Notes: generated by a model not told the origin, from the letters alone. Positions 1 to 5,400 are shown, numbered from the stretch's first letter. The stretch is 5,400 bases of DNA from an uncultured Fibrobacterota bacterium (GCA_903862805.1 CAIOZP010000709.1:1-5400), one strand, 5' to 3'. Numbers and translations: made by a program.

Positions 1-2198
1 CCGTTTGCTCCGCCTTGTGAATTGTCGCAGAGCGTTCGTCCGCGAAGATCGCTTATGCTTATCCGGTATGATCCGGCGACACCAGACGAAATGTGGATTC
101 CATCTCCGCCCCTGATGGTGACGACATTGTTGTGAAGGATGTCGAACGGCCTTGTGCCGACAACCAGATAGTCGGCGTGATCGACGATGTGCATGGCATC
201 GAAATAGATACCGTCGCCGGGTGTTAAAGCATCGGTAGTGCTGCTCAGTTGAAGTTTCACCGTCTTGCCGACATAAGTCGAGAGATCGATGTCTTCGCGT
301 AACCAATTGCTGACACCAGTATAGGTTTTCAGCGTAGTCCAGGAAGAACCGCCGTCATCGCTGACCTTCATATAGCCGTAGTCGGTGTTGAGTTCGCAGG
401 CATACTTTACAGCAAACTCAAGTCGCGGATGCGCGGTTCCTGTAAGCGAGACTCCGTTTGCAAGCGTGTATGTTCCGTTGAAATTGTTCGGATCATTTCC
501 CCAGCGAGAATCTGCAATACTCGAACCGCCATCGAAGGCATCCGCAGAACTTGTGTCCCAGCCGCTGGTTCCACCGGACTGCCATTTGCCCGTTCCGTTT
601 TCGGCCGAATCGGCCCAGATCACGGTTCTCACACCAGTAACAAAACGAAGCGTATCTATCGCTGACACACAGCTGTCATAACTTACCGTGATTTCGATTT
701 CGGCCTGCGTTGCCGGAGGAACATTTCCGGCAAGAGTGAATGCAAGTCCGTTATGAACCGCAGTCGATTGACGCGATGCGAGGGATGCAACAAGAGCCGT
801 ATCTTTTGTCATAACAACACCGGCACTCAGTGATTTAGCCGAAAGAAGAATGTTCTGTGCGGAACTTCCGAGTCCGCGATTTTTGAGCGTGACCGAAATC
901 TGACCCGTTCCTCCGCCTGCAACACCGGCACCGTCGTTGACGTTCATGCCGAGCAGATCGACGTAAGCTCCGGCAAGTCGGGGAATGGTCTGCAATGGAA
1001 GAAGCTGTTCATCGGCAATCGTAAGAATGTCGGACTGAGCCGCCCAGAAATTCGTTCCGTATCCGATTTCGGGAAGCCAGACAATGATCCCCTGATCACT
1101 TGCCCAGTCGAGTGTCGTACCGCTTGAATAGTAATTGAGCATTTCCTCACAGCTTCCGTACAGATACTGGTTTGTTCGCGAAAGCAGAGGCGTGAACTCT
1201 GCATAGTAATTGTAGTTTGGAGTCGAATCGTTGTATGTGTACGGAATCAGATAATGTCCGGCGACGCTATGCATAAGACATGCGGTCTTGGGTTTGATTC
1301 TGGTAATAAAATCCCTCTGTGCTTTCGACTCCGGTTCTGAAAATGCCGAAGGGCCGCGGTATGTATCGAGTGTAGAATCGCTGCTGGAACCGTTGTCGAG
1401 TCCCCAACCCGTCGAGCAGTTGCGGTTCAAATCTACGCCGTAAGCACCGCCGCCATCGTTGCGCCGGTTCTTGCGCCACATTCCTCCACCGGTCGGATTG
1501 GTCTGCTGATTGTAGGCAAGTCCATCAGGGTTGACTATCGGGACAAAGAAAATCTCGTGATTAGACACAAGGTAATGAGCAAGCGGATCGGTGTCGTAAT
1601 TTTCAAGCAGCCAGTAGATATAGTAAAGCGATGTTTCGATCGTTGTGACCTCGCGACAATGGATGGCGGCATCGATATAAACCGCAGGCTTGGTCGCCGA
1701 TTGATCGACATCGGGATTATTGGAAATCTTCACCGACCAGATGTCACGATTCTCCCATGTTTTGCCGATGCTCGATTTTGCTGAAATCAGCGACGGATAG
1801 CGGGTGCGCAAAGTGTCGAGGATATGCACCACTTCATCGTAGGTATGATAACCACCTATCGACCCGTAACCATAACCGTTCGGCGCACCGTGAGGCTTCT
1901 CTGCATGTGAACCGGATGCTTTGAGTCTTGCAATGTTTTCGGCTACGACATCGGCGCATACAATTTTCGGACTGAAACCCTTCGAGCATATTGCCGCATA
2001 AGATGCCGAATCGCAAACAAGACTGATTGCGCCTGACAAATGCGAGATATCTTCTGCGGCGATTCCGCATGTGCCTGGAATTGACATAATGCGACTGAAA
2101 TCTGCTTCAGACAATTCAATCCGCCGGTATTGTTCGGCAGATAATGACATTGCAAATGCGAAGATAATCACGGGCAGGAATCTGGTCGATCGGATCAT
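1..2198 (-). CDS. Secreted M14 zinc carboxypeptidase, multidomain, 3' end beyond window
   Basis: The frame is open from ATG at 2198 to the left edge (732 residues visible, no stop). The ATG follows AGAGGT four bases upstream. Residues 1-21 form a signal peptide (positive start, hydrophobic core, probable cleavage after S20 or A21), so the enzyme is exported. Residues 22-115 look like a propeptide. The peptidase M14 (carboxypeptidase A/T type) domain spans about 116-410: zinc ligands H180 and E183 in HCRE and H310 in LMHS; substrate-binding WRKNRR (241-246) and DLNRN (256-260); YRGPSAFSEPE (280-290); Y356, matching Tyr248 of carboxypeptidase A; and catalytic Glu probably E377 in WLPEIG. It should remove C-terminal residues from peptides by zinc hydrolysis. 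Residues 411-522 look like a CARDB/Ig-type beta-sandwich and 525-673 like a MAM/immune-inhibitor-A-type jelly roll. Residues 677-732 begin a sorting-type tail (SISDLRGR). The peptidase call is firm; accessory domain names are inferred from pattern. Confidence 0.93.
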   Translation of the reverse strand, partial: MIRSTRFLPVIIFAFAMSLSAEQYRRIELSEADFSRIMSIPGTCGIAAEDISHLSGAISLVCDSASYAAICSKGFSPKIVCADVVAENIARLKASGSHAEKPHGAPNGYGYGSIGGYHTYDEVVHILDTLRTRYPSLISAKSSIGKTWENRDIWSVKISNNPDVDQSATKPAVYIDAAIHCREVTTIETSLYYIYWLLENYDTDPLAHYLVSNHEIFFVPIVNPDGLAYNQQTNPTGGGMWRKNRRNDGGGAYGVDLNRNCSTGWGLDNGSSSDSTLDTYRGPSAFSEPESKAQRDFITRIKPKTACLMHSVAGHYLIPYTYNDSTPNYNYYAEFTPLLSRTNQYLYGSCEEMLNYYSSGTTLDWASDQGIIVWLPEIGYGTNFWAAQSDILTIADEQLLPLQTIPRLAGAYVDLLGMNVNDGAGVAGGGTGQISVTLKNRGLGSSAQNILLSAKSLSAGVVMTKDTALVASLASRQSTAVHNGLAFTLAGNVPPATQAEIEITVSYDSCVSAIDTLRFVTGVRTVIWADSAENGTGKWQSGGTSGWDTSSADAFDGGSSIADSRWGNDPNNFNGTYTLANGVSLTGTAHPRLEFAVKYACELNTDYGYMKVSDDGGSSWTTLKTYTGVSNWLREDIDLSTYVGKTVKLQLSSTTDALTPGDGIYFDAMHIVDHADYLVVGTRPFDILHNNVVTIRGGDGIHISSGVAGSYRISISDLRGRTLCDNSQGGAN

Positions 2199-2246
2199 AT
2201 TACCTCTGCTGTTTCATTGCGCCGCTTGAACAGGGAGGATTTCACG

Positions 2247-2312
2247 GCAGGATTTTCTGATTCTCAATTTGGGAATAATATATGCAAAAAAGCTTGACGA
2301 TGCAGGATTTTC
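2247..2312. repeat. Pair of 11-base direct repeats in the carboxypeptidase upstream region
   Basis: GCAGGATTTTC occurs at 2247-2257 and again at 2302-2312, a 55-base period, in the gap upstream of the carboxypeptidase gene. The copies flank the candidate -10 of that gene, so they could be binding sites for a regulator acting on it. A third, shorter similarity (GGAGGATTTC) lies at 2235-2244. No function is established, and chance cannot be excluded for two copies. Confidence 0.35.
2275..2305 (-). promoter_or_regulatory. Candidate promoter of the carboxypeptidase gene (weak)
   Basis: On the minus strand an AT-rich stretch holds two overlapping -10-like hexamers, TATATT (2282-2277) and TATTAT (2280-2275). 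A weak -35 match, CTGCAT, lies 17 bases upstream of the first (2305-2300). This would give a 5' leader of roughly 70 bases before the ATG at 2198. The location between a probable terminator and the gene start is what makes it plausible; the -35 is poor. Confidence 0.35.
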
Positions 2313-2315
2313 CTG

Positions 2316-2338
2316 ACGGTTACGTTCACAACCGTGAA
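2316..2338. promoter_or_regulatory. Dyad-symmetric element upstream of the carboxypeptidase promoter
   Basis: Two overlapping inverted repeats lie here: ACGGTT (2316-2321) with AACCGT (2330-2335), and TTCAC (2325-2329) with GTGAA (2334-2338) around a 4-base AACC loop. They sit just upstream of the candidate -35 of the carboxypeptidase gene, where a regulator site would be expected. Alternatively they are chance or a small RNA hairpin. No known operator is recognised. Confidence 0.25.
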
Positions 2339-2362
2339 TAATGTAGCGCATAGCCCAAGGAA

Positions 2363-2391
2363 CATCCGATCAGAATCTCAGTGATCGGATG
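2363..2391 (-). terminator. Hairpin after the tsaD operon, probable terminator
   Basis: A perfect 10-bp inverted repeat, CATCCGATCA (2363-2372) and TGATCGGATG (2382-2391), encloses a 9-base loop. It begins 9 bases after the stop codon of the 71-residue gene on the minus strand. The following minus-strand bases are TTCCTTGG, a poor U-tract, so intrinsic termination may be weak, or the stem may instead serve as an mRNA 3'-end stabiliser or an operator. Position directly after the last gene of the operon supports a 3'-end role. Confidence 0.5.
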
Positions 2392-2400
2392 CGAAAAATA

Positions 2401-2616
2401 TCAACCGAACAATGCCTTCATCGGATCAATCTTCGGATCGGAGTTCTGTTTGCTTCCGCCGGAATTGGGCATCGTCGGATGAATCACTTTCGAGACATGG
2501 TACTCGACAAAGATCGCAATGTCGGAAAGATTTTTTTCCATGCGAATGAGCTGCACAGCAATTCCAATCAGGAAAACAGTTGCGGTCACCGCTATTAGAG
2601 CCGTGATGTAGATCAT
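2401..2616 (-). CDS. 71-residue single-pass membrane protein, translationally coupled to tsaD
   Basis: I do not recognise this protein. The ATG at 2616 overlaps the TGA of tsaD (2615-2613) as ATGA, and AAAGG lies seven bases upstream, so translational coupling is likely. Residues 2-24 are a continuous hydrophobic segment with no charge, followed by R25: a single membrane anchor, probably N-terminus outside and C-terminus in the cytoplasm. Residues 25-45 could form an amphipathic helix carrying K28, D32, E38 and K43. Residues 48-71 are polar and Pro/Gly/Ser/Lys rich, probably unstructured. The frame stays open for 39 codons further upstream inside tsaD, but those residues are Arg/Cys-rich antisense-quality translation and would delay the membrane segment, so the ATG at 2616 is preferred. 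It is the last gene before the hairpin at 2363-2391. Function unknown; a small membrane partner of the STAS-like protein encoded upstream in the operon is a guess from context. Confidence 0.72.
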   Translation of the reverse strand: MIYITALIAVTATVFLIGIAVQLIRMEKNLSDIAIFVEYHVSKVIHPTMPNSGGSKQNSDPKIDPMKALFG

Positions 2617-3617
2617 GTCGCCGCCTTTGTCTGGCCTCTGGCCTGTGTAGGTTTCATGCTTGGAAAACGACCTCGCCCCTCGCGCCAATTCTCCCAACCG
2701 GCAAGCGCGATCATTGCCGCATTGTCGGTGCAAAGTGCCGGTACCGGAAAGAACACATTGTCGCCAAATGCGGCCTTGAGTCCGGCGCGCAACGCTCCGT
2801 TACACGCGACTCCGCCGACCAGTGCCACTCGGCTGATACCGGTTTCTCTTGAAGCCGCGATCATGTTTTTAGTGAGTGAATCGACAACAGCCTTTTGAAA
2901 ACTGGCGCAGATCCTCGGCCGCTCTTTTTCAATTTCTTCCGGCGAAAGCTTTTCAACATGATACTTCACGGAAGTCTTCAGCCCCGAAAAACTGAAGTCG
3001 AGCGGATTTCTGTCGATCTTCGCAACCGGAAACGGAATGAGTTTTTGAGTGCCATCAAAGGTTGCGGCCGCTTCTTCCATCGGCCGACCTGCCGGATATG
3101 AAAGACCAAGGAGTTTTCCCACTTTGTCAAACGCCTCACCCGCCGCATCGTCAACTGTCTGACCGAGAATCGTCTGTTTGCCCCATCCTTCAACCTTGTA
3201 AATCGCGGTGTGTCCGCCAGAGACGACCAGCGCAAGAAACGGGAATGCCACATCATTTTCCAATCTTACAGATGCGATATGACCTTCGAGGTGATTCACA
3301 CCGGTGACGGGAATTTTATAGCCGGTATGCAGACCAAGCGCGAAGCTCATTCCAACGAGAAGCGCACCTGCGAGTCCTGGTTGATCGGCCACGGCAACAA
3401 GACCGATGTCGGACATTTTTATTCCCGCGTCGTCAAGCACGAGTCCACAAAGACGATCTACCTTACGGATATGGGCACGCGAAGCGATCTCTGGTACGAC
3501 TCCGCCGAATTCAGCGTGAACTTTTTGGGAATAGATACGATTGGCAACGATCTTTCCATCGCAAAGAACAGCCGCAGATGTTTCGTCACATGAACTTTCA
3601 ATACCGAGGATGTACAA
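2613..3617 (-). CDS. tsaD: tRNA N6-adenosine threonylcarbamoyltransferase TsaD
   Basis: TsaD (formerly Gcp/YgjD) transfers the threonylcarbamoyl group from threonylcarbamoyl-AMP to N6 of A37 in ANN-decoding tRNAs, working in the cytoplasm with TsaB and TsaE. The 334 residues match the usual bacterial length and the ASKHA ATPase-like fold. Visible motifs: LGIESSCDET (4-13), GGVVPEIASRAH (38-49), metal-binding HLEGH with H109 and H113, SGGHT (133-137), GQTVDDAAGEAFDKVGK (152-168), FSFSGLKTS (208-216), VGGVACNGALR (267-277) and CTDNAAMIA (296-304) with metal ligand D298. The start codon is TTG at 3617, giving the family-typical MYILGIE; GGAG lies six bases upstream. Deviations: ADQPGL (77-82) where most members have T-x-GPGL, and YPAGRP where YPGGP is common. 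The upstream gene ends 21 bases earlier and the next overlaps by four, so it is mid-operon. tsaB and tsaE are not in the window. Confidence 0.97.
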   Translation of the reverse strand: MYILGIESSCDETSAAVLCDGKIVANRIYSQKVHAEFGGVVPEIASRAHIRKVDRLCGLVLDDAGIKMSDIGLVAVADQPGLAGALLVGMSFALGLHTGYKIPVTGVNHLEGHIASVRLENDVAFPFLALVVSGGHTAIYKVEGWGKQTILGQTVDDAAGEAFDKVGKLLGLSYPAGRPMEEAAATFDGTQKLIPFPVAKIDRNPLDFSFSGLKTSVKYHVEKLSPEEIEKERPRICASFQKAVVDSLTKNMIAASRETGISRVALVGGVACNGALRAGLKAAFGDNVFFPVPALCTDNAAMIALAGWENWREGRGRFPSMKPTQARGQTKAAT

Positions 3618-3623
3618 GACTTG

Positions 3624-3628
3624 CTCCA
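3624..3628 (-). promoter_or_regulatory. Ribosome binding site of tsaD, supports the TTG start
   Basis: TGGAG on the minus strand (3628-3624) ends six bases before the TTG at 3617. There is no ATG or GTG in this frame between the upstream in-frame stop (3641-3639) and the conserved LGIESS motif. TTG is therefore the only sensible start apart from a CTG at 3629, which overlaps the Shine-Dalgarno sequence. Confidence 0.75.
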
Positions 3629-3638
3629 GACAAAATTT

Positions 3639-4472
3639 TCAGGACTCAAGCTTCGCAAGATCGGGCCAGGCGGCCATCTGAGCGCGAAGCTCGTTGGAAA
3701 GACTCGTGAAGGAAATCCTGCATCCACGTTGTCCGGCGATCTCGACGATCTGCCTCAGCCACCCGGCTTCGCGATCGTAAACGAAAAGCACATTGGTGAA
3801 ATCTATCTGGACTGCAACGTTTCCCTCATCACCCACAAGACTCTTGAACGATTCCCAAAGCCCCGTGAAGTCGGCGTCTTTCATGCGCTGGGAAAATAAA
3901 GAAAGCACATGCGAACTGGCAGGAAGAATATCTTCCTTTTCATCTACCACCGCAAGCACATCCTCGAAAGTCGTCTCTTCCTCTTCAAGGGCTGGAACTG
4001 TTTCCATTTCCGGCGAGGCCTCGATCTCTTCGGGTTGCGGTTCCGAAAGCGCCGGTGGCAAAACCTCTTCGACAGAATCGTGCGCATGATTCGCTCCGAC
4101 CTGAAGCACCTGCGTCTGCAAGTGCGGCTGCGCTGATTCAGGTTCCTCGAAACCAGCCCGCACATTTCGCACAACCTCTATGCCGGAATGCCCATCGTTT
4201 GAACTCTGATACTGCGCTGACGACGGAAACTGTTCTGGTTGATAAGCATCCGAACTCATCGCGGCCTGATATTCCGGTGAAGAAACCACCGCAGAAGATC
4301 CGCGACGAAGTTTGTCTATCTCCATTCCCTTTTTGTCAATGTCGTTGCGTAATCTGTCAATTGATGCCGATGCCCGCGAGAGTCCGGAGAGATTGACAAG
4401 AAACAGCACGATGGTCGTTACAGCAAGCAAAGCCGCCGCCACATTAACGATCATGGTCATAGTAGAAGACAT
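3639..4472 (-). CDS. Membrane-anchored protein with coiled coil, acidic linker and STAS-like C-terminal domain
   Basis: The start is ATG at 4472 (277 residues): GGAGGA lies five bases upstream and a consensus promoter occupies 4513-4541, so the longer open frame reaching 4541 is untranslated leader and promoter. Residues 7-29 are a hydrophobic membrane segment. Residues 33-57 are a charged helix with heptad-like spacing (IDRLRNDIDKKGMEIDKLRR), probably a short coiled coil. Residues 58-185 are low-complexity and become very acidic (many E, P, S), probably a flexible cytoplasmic linker. Residues 186-277 fit the alternating beta/alpha order of a STAS domain: the strand NVAVQIDFTNVLFV, then YDREAGWLRQIVEIAGQRG and CRISFTSLSNEL. 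If so, the usual phosphorylated Ser after Asp is Arg234, so it would not be a phosphorylation-switched type. STAS is an inference from pattern only; MlaB-like or anti-anti-sigma-like roles cannot be told apart. It is first in the operon with tsaD, 21 bases upstream of it. Confidence 0.82.
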   Translation of the reverse strand: MSSTMTMIVNVAAALLAVTTIVLFLVNLSGLSRASASIDRLRNDIDKKGMEIDKLRRGSSAVVSSPEYQAAMSSDAYQPEQFPSSAQYQSSNDGHSGIEVVRNVRAGFEEPESAQPHLQTQVLQVGANHAHDSVEEVLPPALSEPQPEEIEASPEMETVPALEEEETTFEDVLAVVDEKEDILPASSHVLSLFSQRMKDADFTGLWESFKSLVGDEGNVAVQIDFTNVLFVYDREAGWLRQIVEIAGQRGCRISFTSLSNELRAQMAAWPDLAKLES

Positions 4473-4477
4473 CCAAA

Positions 4478-4483
4478 TCCTCC
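4478..4483 (-). promoter_or_regulatory. Strong ribosome binding site fixing the start of the STAS-like gene
   Basis: GGAGGA on the minus strand (4483-4478) is followed after five bases (TTTGG) by the ATG at 4472. It is the best Shine-Dalgarno match in the window and lies downstream of the predicted transcription start near 4506, giving a leader of about 34 bases. Confidence 0.85.
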
Positions 4484-4512
4484 GTTGCGTTCCTGAACAG
4501 AAGTACGGAAGT

Positions 4513-4541
4513 ATTATAGTTGACGCATCCCGAAGGATCAA
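4513..4541 (-). promoter_or_regulatory. Near-consensus sigma70-type promoter for the STAS-like/tsaD operon
   Basis: On the minus strand TTGATC (4541-4536) and a perfect TATAAT (4518-4513) are separated by exactly 17 bases (4535-4519). Transcription would begin around 4506, about 34 bases before the ATG at 4472. The four best-conserved -35 bases (TTGA) are present. Spacing and the perfect -10 make this the strongest promoter in the window, and the first gene plus tsaD and the 71-residue gene would be transcribed from it. Confidence 0.8.
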
Positions 4542-4542
4542 C
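4519..4542. promoter_or_regulatory. Inverted repeat within the operon promoter, possible operator
   Basis: GTTGA (4519-4523) and TCAAC (4538-4542) form a 5-bp inverted repeat with a 14-base centre that covers the whole -35/-10 spacer. On the minus strand the centre contains ATCC-TTCG-GGAT, a 4-bp stem with a TTCG loop. A repressor bound here would block polymerase. It lies upstream of the predicted transcription start, so an RNA hairpin role is unlikely for transcripts from this promoter. Confidence 0.35.
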
Positions 4543-4544
4543 TG

Positions 4545-4562
4545 CTTTCAACATGTTAAAAG
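4545..4562. promoter_or_regulatory. 18-base near-perfect palindrome just upstream of the -35
   Basis: The two 9-base halves, CTTTCAACA and TGTTAAAAG, are complementary at 8 of 9 positions, with a perfect AACATGTT core (4550-4557). Its centre lies about 47 bases before the predicted transcription start, three bases clear of the -35 hexamer. That is a common place for a dimeric activator, and a repressor is also possible. I do not recognise the motif as belonging to a named regulator. Confidence 0.45.
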
Positions 4563-4597
4563 AGAAATGAAGCTGCGGCAGAGAAACAGAGCCAGTG

Positions 4598-5344
4598 TCA
4601 GATTCCGAAAAGATTTTTTCTGATGAGCTCAGTCCAATCGTGGTCTTCATAAACACCTCTGGATTTGATGCCGGCATAGACGTCCCAGAGAGAACCGACA
4701 TCCAGCAGAGAGTTTGATGATCCGAGTCTGTCGAAAAGGTCGTGGATCATTACGTTTGCTGCCATTGATGCGGAGAAGAGATAGACGATAGATGACTTGT
4801 CTTTCCCAAACGCCAGGATTTTTGATTCAATCTCAGCTTTTGCTTCATAGCAATTTTGTCTTGGGATTTCTATGAAACCAGCAAATGGGAAAAGCTGAGA
4901 TTCAATTTCGCGTAGATATGACGGGCCAATTATCACACACTCACGTTTGCGAAGTGCAGATATGAACGGAAATAGTTCGCCGTGCAGGTTTGCATCATGC
5001 AGTATGTCGGCATTGATCCAAGGGAGTGAAATCTTTTCGCGTTTAACCAATGCAGCGATCTCACGACCAAGACATTTGAGGGCAAATGGCTGCAAACCGT
5101 AAAAGGCATTTACCGGATTTTTCAACGTATAAAGAAGCGCCTCGCCAAGTCCATTCCCGTAACTGTGCCCATCGCAGTTTGCGCCGTTATGACCAAGCAC
5201 TGCTGACCATTCGCCGTCTCCATAACGGATCAGCGATACCGGCCGGCCTGCGTCTATTGGATCGACAAGCACTGACAATGGCACGACTTGTGGAATAATA
5301 TTCCGGGAAAAAAAAAGGTTTATATGCTGTTGGATAGAAGGCAC
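4598..5344 (-). CDS. GT-D fold (DUF1792-like) glycosyltransferase-type protein
   Basis: Read from GTG at 5344, this is a 248-residue soluble protein without signal peptide or membrane segment. SLIRYGDGEW (37-46) matches the RxGDGE motif of the GT-D fold/DUF1792 family, in which the DxE residues (here D43 and E45) coordinate the metal and nucleotide-sugar. VIIGPSYL (137-144) and YLFSASMAANVMIHDLF (188-204), then LLDVGSLWDVYAG (213-225), match the second half, where family members have an S-x-G-type strand and a D-x-G-H/S turn. Members add sugars in glycoprotein or surface polysaccharide assembly; donor and acceptor cannot be told here. The GTG has AGGGG five bases upstream. A TTG at 5371 and an open frame running past the right edge are alternatives, so the true start may lie upstream or outside the window. 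The gene ends 125 bases before the next one and seems separately transcribed. Confidence 0.78.
   Translation of the reverse strand: MPSIQQHINLFFSRNIIPQVVPLSVLVDPIDAGRPVSLIRYGDGEWSAVLGHNGANCDGHSYGNGLGEALLYTLKNPVNAFYGLQPFALKCLGREIAALVKREKISLPWINADILHDANLHGELFPFISALRKRECVIIGPSYLREIESQLFPFAGFIEIPRQNCYEAKAEIESKILAFGKDKSSIVYLFSASMAANVMIHDLFDRLGSSNSLLDVGSLWDVYAGIKSRGVYEDHDWTELIRKNLFGI
5308..5316. repeat. Nine-base A/T homopolymer near the start of the glycosyltransferase-like gene
   Basis: A run of nine A (nine T on the coding strand) encodes the end of L10-F11-F12 and the first base of S13 of the GT-D protein, counted from the GTG at 5344. Runs of this length are prone to slippage, in replication or in sequencing. 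It lies upstream of the conserved GDGE motif, so a one-base change would shift the frame of the whole enzyme unless a later TTG or GTG start is used. Confidence 0.8.
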
Positions 5345-5400
5345 ATTATCCCCTGAATGACCAATAAACAAAAACCCACTGAAGTCAAATTCGCAAAGAC

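Larger units (their letters stand above)
2199..2400. other. Intergenic region between the tsaD operon and the carboxypeptidase gene
   Basis: This 202-base gap holds the hairpin after the operon, a pair of direct repeats, dyad elements and a weak candidate promoter, each listed separately. I see no gene or RNA gene in it. The density of symmetrical elements suggests that the carboxypeptidase is transcribed and controlled separately from the upstream operon. Confidence 0.6.

Noticed and set aside
385..681. Plus-strand open frames at 385-681 and 429-665
   Set aside because: Both are antisense to the beta-sandwich region of the carboxypeptidase, which reads continuously on the minus strand with coherent domain content.
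1834..2155. Minus-strand frames overlapping the N-terminal part of the carboxypeptidase
   Set aside because: They are in other frames of the same strand, are rich in Arg and Cys, and have no start signals. The carboxypeptidase frame with signal peptide and propeptide explains the region.
2418..2446. Repeated CGGATC/GATCGG units suggesting a repeat element
   Set aside because: They lie within the coding sequence of the 71-residue protein and are explained by Asp-Pro-containing codons (DPKIDP). No longer repeat is present.
2617..2733. A longer N-terminus for the 71-residue membrane protein
   Set aside because: The extra 39 residues lie inside tsaD in another frame, are Arg- and Cys-rich, and the ATG at 2616 has its own Shine-Dalgarno sequence and a typical ATGA overlap.
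3210..3593. A 127-codon open frame on the plus strand opposite tsaD
   Set aside because: It is wholly antisense to the well-conserved tsaD motifs, has no recognisable domain, and mirrors tsaD codons. It is a shadow frame.
4473..4541. A longer N-terminus for the STAS-like protein starting at TTG 4541
   Set aside because: This stretch contains the -35, the -10 and the Shine-Dalgarno sequence. Translation from 4541 would begin upstream of the predicted transcription start.
4543..4597. A terminator for the GT-D gene in the 125-base gap
   Set aside because: The only strong symmetry is the AT-rich 18-base palindrome with no loop and no following T-run. It fits a protein-binding site better than an intrinsic terminator.

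Overview
All the genes I can support lie on the minus strand, and the plus strand shows only antisense shadows. From right to left (5' to 3' of the coding strand) they are: a GT-D fold (DUF1792-like) glycosyltransferase-type gene; a likely three-gene operon made of a membrane-anchored protein with a STAS-like C-terminal domain, tsaD (universal tRNA t6A modification) and a 71-residue single-pass membrane protein; then a long secreted zinc carboxypeptidase (M14 family) whose C-terminus is cut off by the left edge of the window. I found no rRNA, tRNA, CRISPR array or insertion sequence.

The window looks bacterial: Shine-Dalgarno sites, a sigma70-type promoter, bacterial-type TsaD. The carboxypeptidase has a signal peptide, an M14 catalytic domain, beta-sandwich modules and a C-terminal tail with a 'SISDLRGR'-like segment. 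This resembles the C-terminal sorting domains of secreted proteins in the FCB superphylum, including Fibrobacterota-like lineages. That taxonomic placement is inference, and a single tail is weak evidence.

The best-supported control element is a near-consensus promoter at 4513..4541 (-35 TTGATC, 17-base spacer, -10 TATAAT) ahead of the operon. It is embedded in two dyad-symmetric sequences: one surrounds the spacer and one sits just upstream of the -35. It also shows that the membrane/STAS gene starts at 4472 and not further upstream. The operon then runs through a 21-base gap into tsaD (TTG start) and a 4-base ATGA overlap into the 71-residue gene, and ends near a 10-bp hairpin at 2363..2391. 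The carboxypeptidase gene probably has its own promoter in the 202-base gap that follows.

I do not see a clearly new multi-gene system. The most notable points are the pairing of tsaD with two uncharacterised membrane proteins, one of them STAS-like, the dyads around their promoter, and a 9-base homopolymer near the start of the glycosyltransferase-like gene.
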